DNA from: JANQUM01 sp047630355
Lineage (GTDB): Bacteria; Bacteroidota; Bacteroidia; Cytophagales; Spirosomataceae
DNA length: 5,803 nt
Assembly (NCBI GenBank): GCA_047630355.1
Contig: JBLHXN010000185.1
Location: 1-5,803 of the forward strand
Reading direction: 5' to 3'
Shown here: positions 1 to 5,803 of the stretch, piece after piece
How positions within the stretch are numbered: position 1 is the stretch's first letter
How the letters are laid out: every line of letters begins with the position of its first letter
The notes under the pieces: model-generated
The model's input: only the letters and a program-made list of their open reading frames with translations
What the model was told of the DNA's origin: nothing
The model's database searches: none
Made by a program: the position numbers and the translations under genes

Positions 1-2671
1 CAGCCTTCTGCTGACAATGTCCGTGCAACCGAATTAGTTTTTTGCCACCTTTGAATTGGCTTCGATTAATGCGTTTTGCGTCTATTTCCCGAACAATAAA
101 TTCGTCAAAAAGTAAAACGTTTTTCGCCAGTTCAACAGCTTTTTCGGCGAGAGATTCGTCAACCAACTCGGGATATTCATCTCGAAAAGTCAGGATAGCC
201 GATGGCTCAATCCCAACCAACGGAATTTCTTCGCTCACGACTTTAGAAAGCATTTCTACGTTGCGGTTTGCAATTTGTTTTGCTTCATCGAGCATTCCTT
301 TCGACAAGTAAGCTCTTCCCGAAACATCGTGTTCGGGAATGATTACTTCGTAACCGAGTTGTTGAAATAAGTCAACGGTCTTTTTCCCGATTTCAACATC
401 ATTGTAATTCGTGAATTCATCACAGAAGAGATAAACCTTTTTCGTTGAAGTCTTTTTTGGTTGTTTCCCAAACCACTTTTCAACAGTTGTGGAATGTAAT
501 AGTGGTATTGTGCGGTCAGGGTGAAACCCAACCACTGAATTCGCGATTCGCCGGAGTGGGGCGTTTTTGAAAACCATATTGTACGCCCACGGGACGTAAG
601 AAGCCACGTTGCTAAGCTTCGAGAAATTGCCAATCATCCGTGACCGCAGCGGCGTACCGTTAGCTTTCTGATAGTGATACAAAAACTCCATTTTGAGTTT
701 CGCCACGTCTACGTTTGACGGACATTCAGATTTACACCCTTTGCACGCTAAACACAAATCCATGACTTCTTTCACTCGCTTATCGTTGAAGCGTTTGTTT
801 TCCACTTCACCGTTTGGCGAAAGTAAAACGGGATTTGTCAATGCTTCCCGCAAAATATTTGCTCTCGCTCTGGTTGTATCCTTCTCATTCCGGGTTGCCA
901 TATAGCTCGGGCACATTGTGCCGCCGCTAATTTCTGTTTTACGGCAATCTCCCGAGCCGTTGCATTGTTCGGCGTGTTGCAAAACGGTTTGATCTTTGTA
1001 ACGAAATGCCGTCTCGAAAGTTGGTGAAAGTTGCCCCGGCGTATAACGCAGCGACTCGTTCATCGGTGGCGTATCCACAATTTTATTGGCGTTGAAAATG
1101 CTGTTTGGATCCCAAGTATATTTCAACTTCCGAATCGACTCGTAATTTTTTTCTCCAATCTGCTCTTTAATGAACTCAGCCCGAAGCCGCCCGTCGCCGT
1201 GTTCTCCTGACAATGAGCCTTTATACTTTTTTACGAGCGTGGAAATATCTTGTGCCACTTCCCGAAAGAGGGCGTTTCCTTCGTGCGTTTTTAAATTAAT
1301 AATTGGACGAAGGTGCAATTCTCCGGAGCCAGCGTGAGCATAATGTACCATGTTCATGCCTTTTGCATTCATGGTGGTGTTAAATTCCCGAATGTATTCT
1401 GGTAAGTCATTTACATCTACGGCAGTATCCTCAATTACGGGAACGGCTTTCTCATCTCCGGGGAGGTTGGAAAGTAAGCCCAAACCTGCTTTGCGAAGCG
1501 TCCAAACTCTTTTAATGTCATCGCCAAAAATTACGGGAAAGTGATAACCCAGTCCATCGGATCGCATGGCAAGTTCCATTGCTTTGGCTTTTTGCTCGAT
1601 TTCGGCTTGGCTTTCGCCGAATAATTCCACCACTAAAATTGCTCCTGGCTCTCCTTGCACGAAGAAGCGGTTTTCTCGCTGTTCGCGGTTGGCTTTGGTA
1701 CATTCTAATATATAATGGTCCATTAGTTCAACCGCCGATGGATTGTATTTTAACGCAATCAGATTAGCTTGCAAGGCTTCGTCCACGTTATTGAAGTGAA
1801 CGGCCACAACTGCCAAATGCTCGGGAGGAAGCGGATTGAGGTGCAGTTTGATTTCGGTGATGAACATCAGCGTTCCTTCCGAACCTGCAATGAGTTTACA
1901 GAAACTGAATTTTTGATTACTATCTGGTGTAAACGGCTCGGTTTCCAAAAGTTCATCAATAGCGTAGCCGGTGTTCCGTCTTTTTATGGATCGCTTTGGG
2001 AACTCCCGACGAATTTCTGCTTGGTTTTCCTGATTGGAAAGTAGTTCTCCAATGTGGACGTAAACTTTATCTTCTAATGAAGGTTCGCTTTTACTTTTAG
2101 CTTCCCGGAATCGGTCATTGAACTCGTCTTTTGTTAAATCTGCGAAAGTAACGTAGCTGCCATCACTCAAAAACCCCTTGACTTCCATCAGGTGATCGCG
2201 AGTGCTGCCGTAAATTATAGAATTTGATCCGCAGGAGTTATTTCCGACCATTCCTCCCATCATTGCCCGGTTGGCTGTTGAGGTTTCGGGTCCAAAGAAT
2301 AAGCCGTACTTTTTCAGAAAAACGTTCAACTCGTCACGGACCACGCCGGGTTGCATCCGAACCCAAGACTCTGACTCGTTCACTTCCAGAATTTTAGTAA
2401 AAGTTCTGGAAATATCCACTACCATTCCACTTCCCACCACCTGACCTGCCAACGATGTTCCGGCGGCACGGGGGATGAGCGTTACCTTGCGATAGTTTGC
2501 AAAAGTTATCAAACGTTGGATATCTTCCTCGTTTTTAGGAATTGCTACTGCAACTGGCAGTTCACGGTACGCAGAAGCATCAGTAGCGTACAGCGTTCGC
2601 ATGGTTTCGTCTGTATACAAATCTCCATCAAAGTTAGGAATATCTTTTATTGTTATTTGTTTGAATTTCAT
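1..2671 (-). CDS. FAD-binding and 4Fe-4S-binding D-2-hydroxyacid dehydrogenase (YdiJ/GlcD-GlpC fusion type), C-terminus beyond window
   Basis: This is a flavin and iron-sulfur dehydrogenase that probably oxidises a D-2-hydroxyacid (D-lactate or D-2-hydroxyglutarate) and passes electrons to the respiratory chain. It reads as 890 uninterrupted codons from ATG 2671-2669 to the left edge. The FAD-binding PCMH domain spans about residues 35-280, with PRAAGTSLAGQ at 67-77, GGMVGNNSCGSN at 139-150 and GSEGTL at 263-268. The FAD-oxidase C-terminal domain spans about 285-535: R393 and K408 in WTLRK...EKAVPV, H446 and H453 in HAGSGELH, and E490-H491 in SGEHGDGR match the substrate- and metal-binding pattern of D-2-hydroxyglutarate dehydrogenases. 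The ferredoxin part has cysteines 570, 576 and 587, then C640-x2-C643-x2-C646-x3-C650-P. A CCG-type region follows, with GIEPSAILTFRDEYPEL at 820-836 and HGHCQQKA at 883-890. Family members run to roughly 970-1,020 residues, so about 80-130 are missing. No signal peptide or membrane segment is visible, so it is cytoplasmic or peripheral. The family is certain; the exact substrate is not. Confidence 0.95.
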   Translation of the reverse strand, partial: MKFKQITIKDIPNFDGDLYTDETMRTLYATDASAYRELPVAVAIPKNEEDIQRLITFANYRKVTLIPRAAGTSLAGQVVGSGMVVDISRTFTKILEVNESESWVRMQPGVVRDELNVFLKKYGLFFGPETSTANRAMMGGMVGNNSCGSNSIIYGSTRDHLMEVKGFLSDGSYVTFADLTKDEFNDRFREAKSKSEPSLEDKVYVHIGELLSNQENQAEIRREFPKRSIKRRNTGYAIDELLETEPFTPDSNQKFSFCKLIAGSEGTLMFITEIKLHLNPLPPEHLAVVAVHFNNVDEALQANLIALKYNPSAVELMDHYILECTKANREQRENRFFVQGEPGAILVVELFGESQAEIEQKAKAMELAMRSDGLGYHFPVIFGDDIKRVWTLRKAGLGLLSNLPGDEKAVPVIEDTAVDVNDLPEYIREFNTTMNAKGMNMVHYAHAGSGELHLRPIINLKTHEGNALFREVAQDISTLVKKYKGSLSGEHGDGRLRAEFIKEQIGEKNYESIRKLKYTWDPNSIFNANKIVDTPPMNESLRYTPGQLSPTFETAFRYKDQTVLQHAEQCNGSGDCRKTEISGGTMCPSYMATRNEKDTTRARANILREALTNPVLLSPNGEVENKRFNDKRVKEVMDLCLACKGCKSECPSNVDVAKLKMEFLYHYQKANGTPLRSRMIGNFSKLSNVASYVPWAYNMVFKNAPLRRIANSVVGFHPDRTIPLLHSTTVEKWFGKQPKKTSTKKVYLFCDEFTNYNDVEIGKKTVDLFQQLGYEVIIPEHDVSGRAYLSKGMLDEAKQIANRNVEMLSKVVSEEIPLVGIEPSAILTFRDEYPELVDESLAEKAVELAKNVLLFDEFIVREIDAKRINRSQFKGGKKLIRLHGHCQQKA

Positions 2672-2753
2672 CTGTATGTATATGGCTTTTTTAATTGTCA
2701 AAGCTACTATTAAACACGGCTTAAATAAAATAGTTTTTTTCTTTAAAAAATAA
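2672..2753. other. AT-rich divergent intergenic spacer / truncation junction
   Basis: This 82-nt spacer separates the dehydrogenase start from the first recognisable FG-GAP codons. From 2721 to 2753, 31 of 33 bases are A or T, including a T7 run and an A6 run. It holds the likely dehydrogenase promoter. It shows no coding resemblance to the missing N-terminal part of the FG-GAP gene in any plus-strand frame, and no ribosome binding site for that gene. An in-frame TAA at 2751-2753 directly abuts the FG-GAP open frame, so the homologous sequence ends abruptly here. Confidence 0.7.
2699..2706 (-). promoter_or_regulatory. Putative Bacteroidota -7 promoter box (TAGCTTTG) for the dehydrogenase gene
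   Basis: On the minus strand TAGCTTTG matches the TAnnTTTG consensus of the primary sigma factor in Bacteroidota. Its downstream end lies 27 nt before the dehydrogenase ATG, which would give a leader of about 20 nt. No clear TTTG-type -33 element sits 19-21 nt upstream; that region is only T-rich. There is no Shine-Dalgarno sequence before the ATG, which is usual for this phylum. The assignment rests on one short motif in a good position. Confidence 0.4.
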
Positions 2754-3464
2754 GTGAGGAGTGCTCAAAACCAATCAATGGGGGCCGATATGGCTGATGT
2801 TAATAATGACGGTTATCCCGAAGTTTTCGTGACTGATATGTTGCCTCGCAGCGAGAAGCGTTTGAAAACCACTACAACCTACGAAAGCCACTATGTGCAG
2901 GAGTTAAAGCAGAAGAAAGGCTTGTATAATCAATTTATGCAGAATACTTTGCAGCTAAATAATCAGGATGGAACGTTCTCAGATATTGCGTATTACAGCG
3001 GAGTTGCGGCGAGCGATTGGAGTTGGGGAGCTTTGATGTTTGATGCTGACAACGACGCAAAAACGGATATTTTGGTTTGTAACGGTATTTATCATGACGT
3101 AATTGATCAGGATTTTATTGATTTCTTTGCGGATGAAGTCAATCAAAAAATGGTTAATTCAGGAAAGAAGGAACAATTTGAATTTATCCTGAAAAACATA
3201 CCAAGTGTTCCGGTTCAGAACCTGTTTTTTAAGAACGAAGGAAACTTAAAATTTACGGATAAAAGCATCGAGTATGGTTTTGACGAAGCGTCGTTTTCAA
3301 ACGGAGCTACGTACGCAGATTTAGACAATGATGGTGATCTGGACGTAGTGATAAATAATGTAAATCAACTTGCGTTTATTTACCAAAATAAAACCAACGA
3401 ACAACGCCCCGAAAATCATTTCATCAAACTGAATCTGCAAGGAGACTCCCTGAACACAAAAGCA

Positions 3465-3623
3465 GTCGGAGCGAAAGTTGAAGTCTTTGCCGACGGGCAA
3501 ATTTTTAGTAAATACCTGATGCCGTCGCGGGGGTTTCAGTCCAGTACGGAGTATCCGCTTACTTTTGGTTTAGGTAGTAACGAAACGGTAGATTCTCTCC
3601 GTATAATTTGGTTCAATCAGCGT
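3465..3623 (+). other. ASPIC/UnbV domain-coding segment within the FG-GAP gene
   Basis: Residues about 238-290 of the truncated FG-GAP protein run from VGAKVEVFADG through MPSRGFQSS and FGLGSNETVDSLRIIWFN. This order (G-A-x-V-x-V, then S-R-G-x-Q-S, then FGLG, then V-D-S-L-x-I-x-W) is the hallmark of the ASPIC/UnbV domain, which sits between FG-GAP repeat blocks in CRTAC1-like proteins. It fixes where in the family architecture the surviving fragment lies and supports the view that only the N-terminal propeller part has been lost. Confidence 0.8.
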
Positions 3624-4291
3624 GTTACAAAAACCGGTAAACTGAGTACTGACTCTACGTATAATTTCTCGGTTAAAGGTGCGGGTAGTTTGTCTCATTC
3701 AATTAATGGTAAGTATGTTAATAAGTATTTAGTCGAATTGGAAGAGTTGCCTTTCAACTCACACGTAGAAAATAACTACATTGATCTTTGTAACGAAAAA
3801 AATATTCCTTCCATGATTTCGCGGGAAGGTCCGAGAGCTACGGTTGGTGATATAAACGGTGATGATCTGGAAGACGTTTATATCTGCGGAGCAAAGATGC
3901 AGGCAGGGCAATTATACTTACAGAAAAAAGGCGGAACATTCACAGAAAGTAAGCAACCTGTTTTTGGTCAATTCCCCTATTTTGAAGATACCGACGCCGT
4001 ATTTTTTGATGCTGATAATGATGGTGATTTAGATTTGTACGTTGCTTCGGGTGGAAACGAAAATCAACCCGGAGATCGTGAATTGACTGACCGCTTATAT
4101 CAGAATGATGGCAAAGGAAACTTTACACCAAATAGTAAAAAATTGCCCGCGGTAAAAGGTCAAAATACGGGTGCGGTTTTATCCATTGATTTTGATAATG
4201 ACGGTGATGTAGACTTATTCATCGGAAGCCGCAGTGTACCAATGCAGTACGGAACAACGCCGCCAAGCTATTTATTTCAAAACGATGGCAA

Positions 4292-4296
4292 GGGGG
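4292..4296 (+). other. Frameshift site in G5 run (apparent one-base loss)
   Basis: Before this run the coding frame reads SYLFQNDGKG; after it, the matching continuation GFTDVSSTAGKA appears in the frame reached by stepping back one base. Six G residues instead of five would give AAG GGG GGA TTT and restore one continuous FG-GAP reading frame. The open frame upstream runs on only to a stop at 4347-4349, in sequence that does not resemble the family. TTG 4331, the nominal start of the downstream frame, is therefore not a real start. Confidence 0.85.
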
Positions 4297-5237
4297 ATTT
4301 ACAGACGTTTCTTCAACTGCTGGGAAAGCGTTGCAGAACATTGGTCTGATTCGGGATGCTGCTTGGGGTGACTTGAACGGCGATAATATAGGCGAGTTAG
4401 TTGTAGTCGGTGACTGGATGACACCAAAGGTTTTTTCTGTTAAAAACGGAGTATTCACAGAAAAAAAGACGAATTTATCGCACTATAGCGGGTTTTGGGG
4501 AAGTGTCAATTTAGCCGATTTAAATGGTGATGGAAAACCAGAGATTCTGTTGGGAAATATCGGCGAAAATTTCTCGCTGACCGTTAACCAAAATCAACCT
4601 TTGAAACTTTGGTTAGGCAACTTTGACGGAAATCAAACCGCTGATAAATTAATGAGTAAAACTATTGACAAAAGAGACGTTCCCGTGTTTCTGAAACGCG
4701 ACATCGCCGAGCAATTTCCGTTTCTTAAATCTAAAAATCTCAAACATGCTGACTACGCTACGAAGGCAATTCAGGATTTATTTGACAACGACAAACTGAA
4801 TAATGCAAAAGTTAAATATGTGAATTATGTACGGTCAATAGTAGCGTACAACAAAGGAAATTTCAACTTTGAAATCAAACCATTGCCCGCCGAAATGCAA
4901 TTTTCTTGCATCAACGCCATCGAAACAATTGACGTAAATTCAGACGGAAAACCTGACCTGCTTATTGCCGGGAATAGTTATACCATGTTACCACAGTTTG
5001 GACGTTTGGATGCTTGCCGTGGAAACGTTTTGTTAAACTCTGAAAACGGATTTGAAGTAATTGGCGGAACGCAAAGCGGCTTTTTAATACCGGGCGAAGC
5101 GAAGCAAATAACCAAGCTGACCATCAATGGAAAGCCTCATTTTCTCGTCTTGATAAATAATAAAAAGCCGAAAATATTTAGAATCGATCAGAGTGAAAGT
5201 GGGAAAAAAGATGTGCAGTAAAATTAGCCAACAAGTA

Positions 5238-5318
5238 GTTCTCTTCTGGTCGAGACAGTCGAGGCCTCGATGGTCTGAGGAAGTTGGGCGGGGCGACCGA
5301 CGTTCGGCGGGTGAGAAC
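5238..5318. other. GC-rich nested inverted-repeat element, possible structured RNA or leader
   Basis: Within an AT-rich neighbourhood, 52 of the 80 bases from 5241 to 5320 are G or C. The block is bounded by a perfect 6-nt inverted repeat, GTTCTC (5238-5243) and GAGAAC (5313-5318). Inside it GGTCG (5248-5252) can pair with CGACC (5294-5298). Directly next to that first arm lies an imperfect 24-nt palindrome at 5253-5276 (AGAC-AG-TCGA-GGCC-TCGA-TG-GTCT). An alternative small hairpin, CCGA-CGT-TCGG (5297-5307), overlaps the CGACC arm, so two mutually exclusive folds are conceivable. These pairings are seen in the sequence; that they form a functional RNA is inference. I do not recognise it as any known RNA or repeat family. 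Confidence 0.5.
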
Positions 5319-5323
5319 GGAAG
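5319..5323 (+). promoter_or_regulatory. Shine-Dalgarno-like GGAAG before the second FG-GAP gene
   Basis: GGAAG lies four bases before ATG 5328-5330 and immediately after the GAGAAC arm that closes the inverted-repeat block. Genes of this phylum usually lack such a motif, so its use is uncertain. It supports the ATG as start together with the signal peptide that follows. Confidence 0.35.
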
Positions 5324-5327
5324 CATA

Positions 5328-5803
5328 ATGAAATATTTTGTCTTACTACTTGCTACTTTCCTCCTCACTTCCTGCGAAGATAAAACGCTCAATTTCGTCT
5401 GCTTGATGCTTCAGAAACGGGGGTTGATTTTGTCAATGATTTACAACCAACCGCTGATCTCAACATCTTTAACTACATGTACTTTTACAACGGTGGTGGC
5501 GTTGGGGCGGGAGACTTGAACAACGATGGTTTGGTAGATTTAATTTTCACCACAAACAGAAACAGTAATAGACTTTACCTCAACCAAGGCGGGTTAAAAT
5601 TTAAAGATATTTCAGAATTGAGCGGCTTCACCACCGATTCACAAACGTGGTTAAACGGTGTTTCGCTTGTCGATATTAATCAGGATGGTTTACTTGATAT
5701 TCATATCAGTGTCGTTGGCGATTACGAAATATTACAAGGACATAACTTGCTCTACGTTTGTCAGTCGATTGATGAAAGCGGTTTGCCGAAGTACAAAGAA
5801 CAA
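5328..5803 (+). CDS. FG-GAP/VCBS repeat lipoprotein, N-terminal part; frameshifted near the start, continues beyond window
   Basis: This is the start of a second FG-GAP/VCBS propeller protein. ATG 5328 opens MKYFVLLLATFLLTSC, a type II signal peptide with lipobox LTSC and lipid-anchor Cys16, followed by acidic ED. It is therefore probably exported and lipid-anchored, perhaps surface-exposed. The original frame then degenerates and stops at 5517-5519. From 5393 the neighbouring frame gives the expected family sequence: FRLLDASETGVDFVNDL, then the signature YNGGGVGAGDLNNDGLVDL, then LYLNQGGLKFKDISELSG, and a second calcium-loop repeat DINQDGLLDIHI. It stays open to 5803. Restoring one base near 5391-5395 joins the two parts into about 159 residues, roughly the first seventh of a typical 1,100-residue member. 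It lies 106 nt downstream of, and in line with, the truncated FG-GAP gene, and may be co-transcribed with it. The identity is secure; whether the gene is functional depends on whether the frameshift is real. Confidence 0.88.
5391..5395 (+). other. Frameshift site in AATTT (apparent one-base loss)
   Basis: Codons 1-21 from ATG 5328 end in KTL; the family-like continuation FRLLDASETG starts at TTT 5393-5395, one frame back. That frame cannot extend upstream past TAA 5381-5383, so the switch must fall between 5384 and about 5400. One extra A or T in the AATTT stretch would restore a continuous reading frame, K-T-L-(K/N)-F-R-L-L-D-A. Confidence 0.85.

Larger units (their letters stand above)
2754..5221 (+). 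pseudogene. FG-GAP/VCBS repeat protein with ASPIC/UnbV domain, 5'-truncated and frameshifted
   Basis: This is the C-terminal two thirds of a large FG-GAP/VCBS beta-propeller protein, a family of about 1,100-residue exported lipoproteins in Bacteroidota. The first codons already read as mid-protein sequence: SMGADMADVNNDGYPEVFV at residues 8-26 normally lies some 250-300 residues in. No signal peptide is present, and a TAA precedes the GTG at 2754. Calcium-loop-like repeats occur at residues 15-24, 98-107 (DADNDAKTDI, with Ala for Gly), 189-198, 366-375, 419-428 and 479-488. An ASPIC/UnbV-like domain spans about 238-290 (GAKVEVFADG to LRIIWFN). At the G run 4292-4296 the frame breaks; reading on one frame over gives GFTDVSSTAGKALQNIG and three more repeats (DLNGDNIGEL, DLNGDGKPEI, DVNSDGKPDL) to TAA 5219-5221, about 822 residues after repair. 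The natural ends suggest a decayed gene, unless the frameshift and truncation are sequencing or assembly errors. The ligand is unknown; relatives often accompany SusC/SusD-type uptake genes, which are not seen here. Confidence 0.9.
5222..5327. other. Intergenic spacer between the two FG-GAP genes
   Basis: This 106-nt gap follows TAA 5219-5221 and precedes ATG 5328. Its first 16 bases are ordinary AT-rich sequence; the rest is the GC-rich inverted-repeat block described separately. No T-run terminator follows the first gene and no convincing TAnnTTTG promoter box precedes the second, so read-through transcription of both genes is possible. Confidence 0.7.

Noticed and set aside
42..2044. Several open frames of 60-95 codons on the plus strand and short minus-strand frames across 1-2671
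   Set aside because: They lie in other frames of the dehydrogenase gene, which is open over all 890 codons with clear family motifs. Their translations show no recognisable domains.
2516..2713. Plus-strand open frame of 65 codons over the start and promoter of the dehydrogenase gene
   Set aside because: It is antisense to well-conserved dehydrogenase codons, has low-complexity aromatic and cysteine-rich composition, and shows no supporting start signal.
4219..4458. Minus-strand open frame of 79 codons
   Set aside because: It is antisense to the FG-GAP coding sequence around its frameshift and resembles no family.
4331..5221. Independent gene starting at TTG 4331
   Set aside because: The same frame extends upstream with family-like sequence (GFTDVSSTAGKA) to the G run at 4292-4296. 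It is the second half of a frameshifted gene, not a separate one.
5238..5318. Integron attC site or small mobile element with terminal inverted repeats
   Set aside because: The arms GTTCTC...GAGAAC are in the wrong order for the RYYYAAC...GTTRRRY core of attC, and no target-site duplication flanks the block.
5193..5327. Upstream extension of the second FG-GAP gene to ATG 5193
   Set aside because: It overlaps the end of the first gene and would put 45 residues before an excellent lipoprotein signal peptide that begins at ATG 5328.
5222..5327. Rho-independent terminator after the first FG-GAP gene
   Set aside because: The palindrome is not followed by a T run on either strand.
5084..5392. Minus-strand open frame of 102 codons across the intergenic GC-rich block
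   Set aside because: It spans the end of one FG-GAP gene and the signal peptide of the next in antisense, and its translation shows no domain.
5391..5395. Phase-variable homopolymer or programmed frameshift
   Set aside because: The A2T3 stretch is too short for typical slipped-strand switching, and no slippery heptamer or downstream stimulatory hairpin is evident. A plain one-base loss or a sequencing error is simpler.
1..5803. CRISPR array, tRNA, rRNA, insertion sequence or phage genes
   Set aside because: No spaced direct repeats, cloverleaf, rRNA-like sequence, transposase or phage motif is visible on either strand.

Overview
The window looks like a Bacteroidota chromosome, probably from the Cytophagales or a nearby order. 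Four things suggest this: moderately AT-rich DNA with the standard code, a TAnnTTTG-type -7 promoter box, a Bacteroidota-style lipoprotein signal, and large FG-GAP/VCBS lipoprotein genes of the kind common in that group. The assignment is an inference from gene content; no marker gene is present.

Left part (1-2671, minus strand): one long open frame of 890 codons runs off the left edge. It encodes an FAD-binding oxidase fused to a 4Fe-4S ferredoxin and CCG-domain module, like the large YdiJ-type D-2-hydroxyacid dehydrogenases. The frame is intact throughout; only the last ~80-130 residues are missing beyond the edge. An 82-nt, very AT-rich divergent spacer (2672-2753) carries its likely promoter.

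Right part (2754-5803, plus strand): two FG-GAP/VCBS genes lie head to tail. The first (2754-5221) lacks its whole N-terminal third, including the lipoprotein signal, and is frameshifted by an apparent one-base loss in a G run at 4292-4296. The second starts at 5328 with a clear lipoprotein signal peptide and is frameshifted by an apparent one-base loss at about 5391-5395. It then stays open to the right edge. These proteins are probably calcium-binding beta-propellers anchored in the outer membrane, but their ligand is unknown.

The 106-nt gap between the two FG-GAP genes holds the least expected signal. It is a GC-rich block (about 65% GC, in AT-rich surroundings) with nested inverted repeats: an outer 6-bp pair, a 5-bp pair and an inner 24-nt imperfect palindrome. 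It ends just before a Shine-Dalgarno-like GGAAG and the ATG of the second gene. It could be a structured leader, a small RNA or a dispersed repeat.

I see no complete new system here. The points worth checking are the structured spacer, the truncation junction near 2750, and whether the two frameshifts are real or sequencing errors. The dehydrogenase and the FG-GAP genes are divergent and show no obvious functional link.
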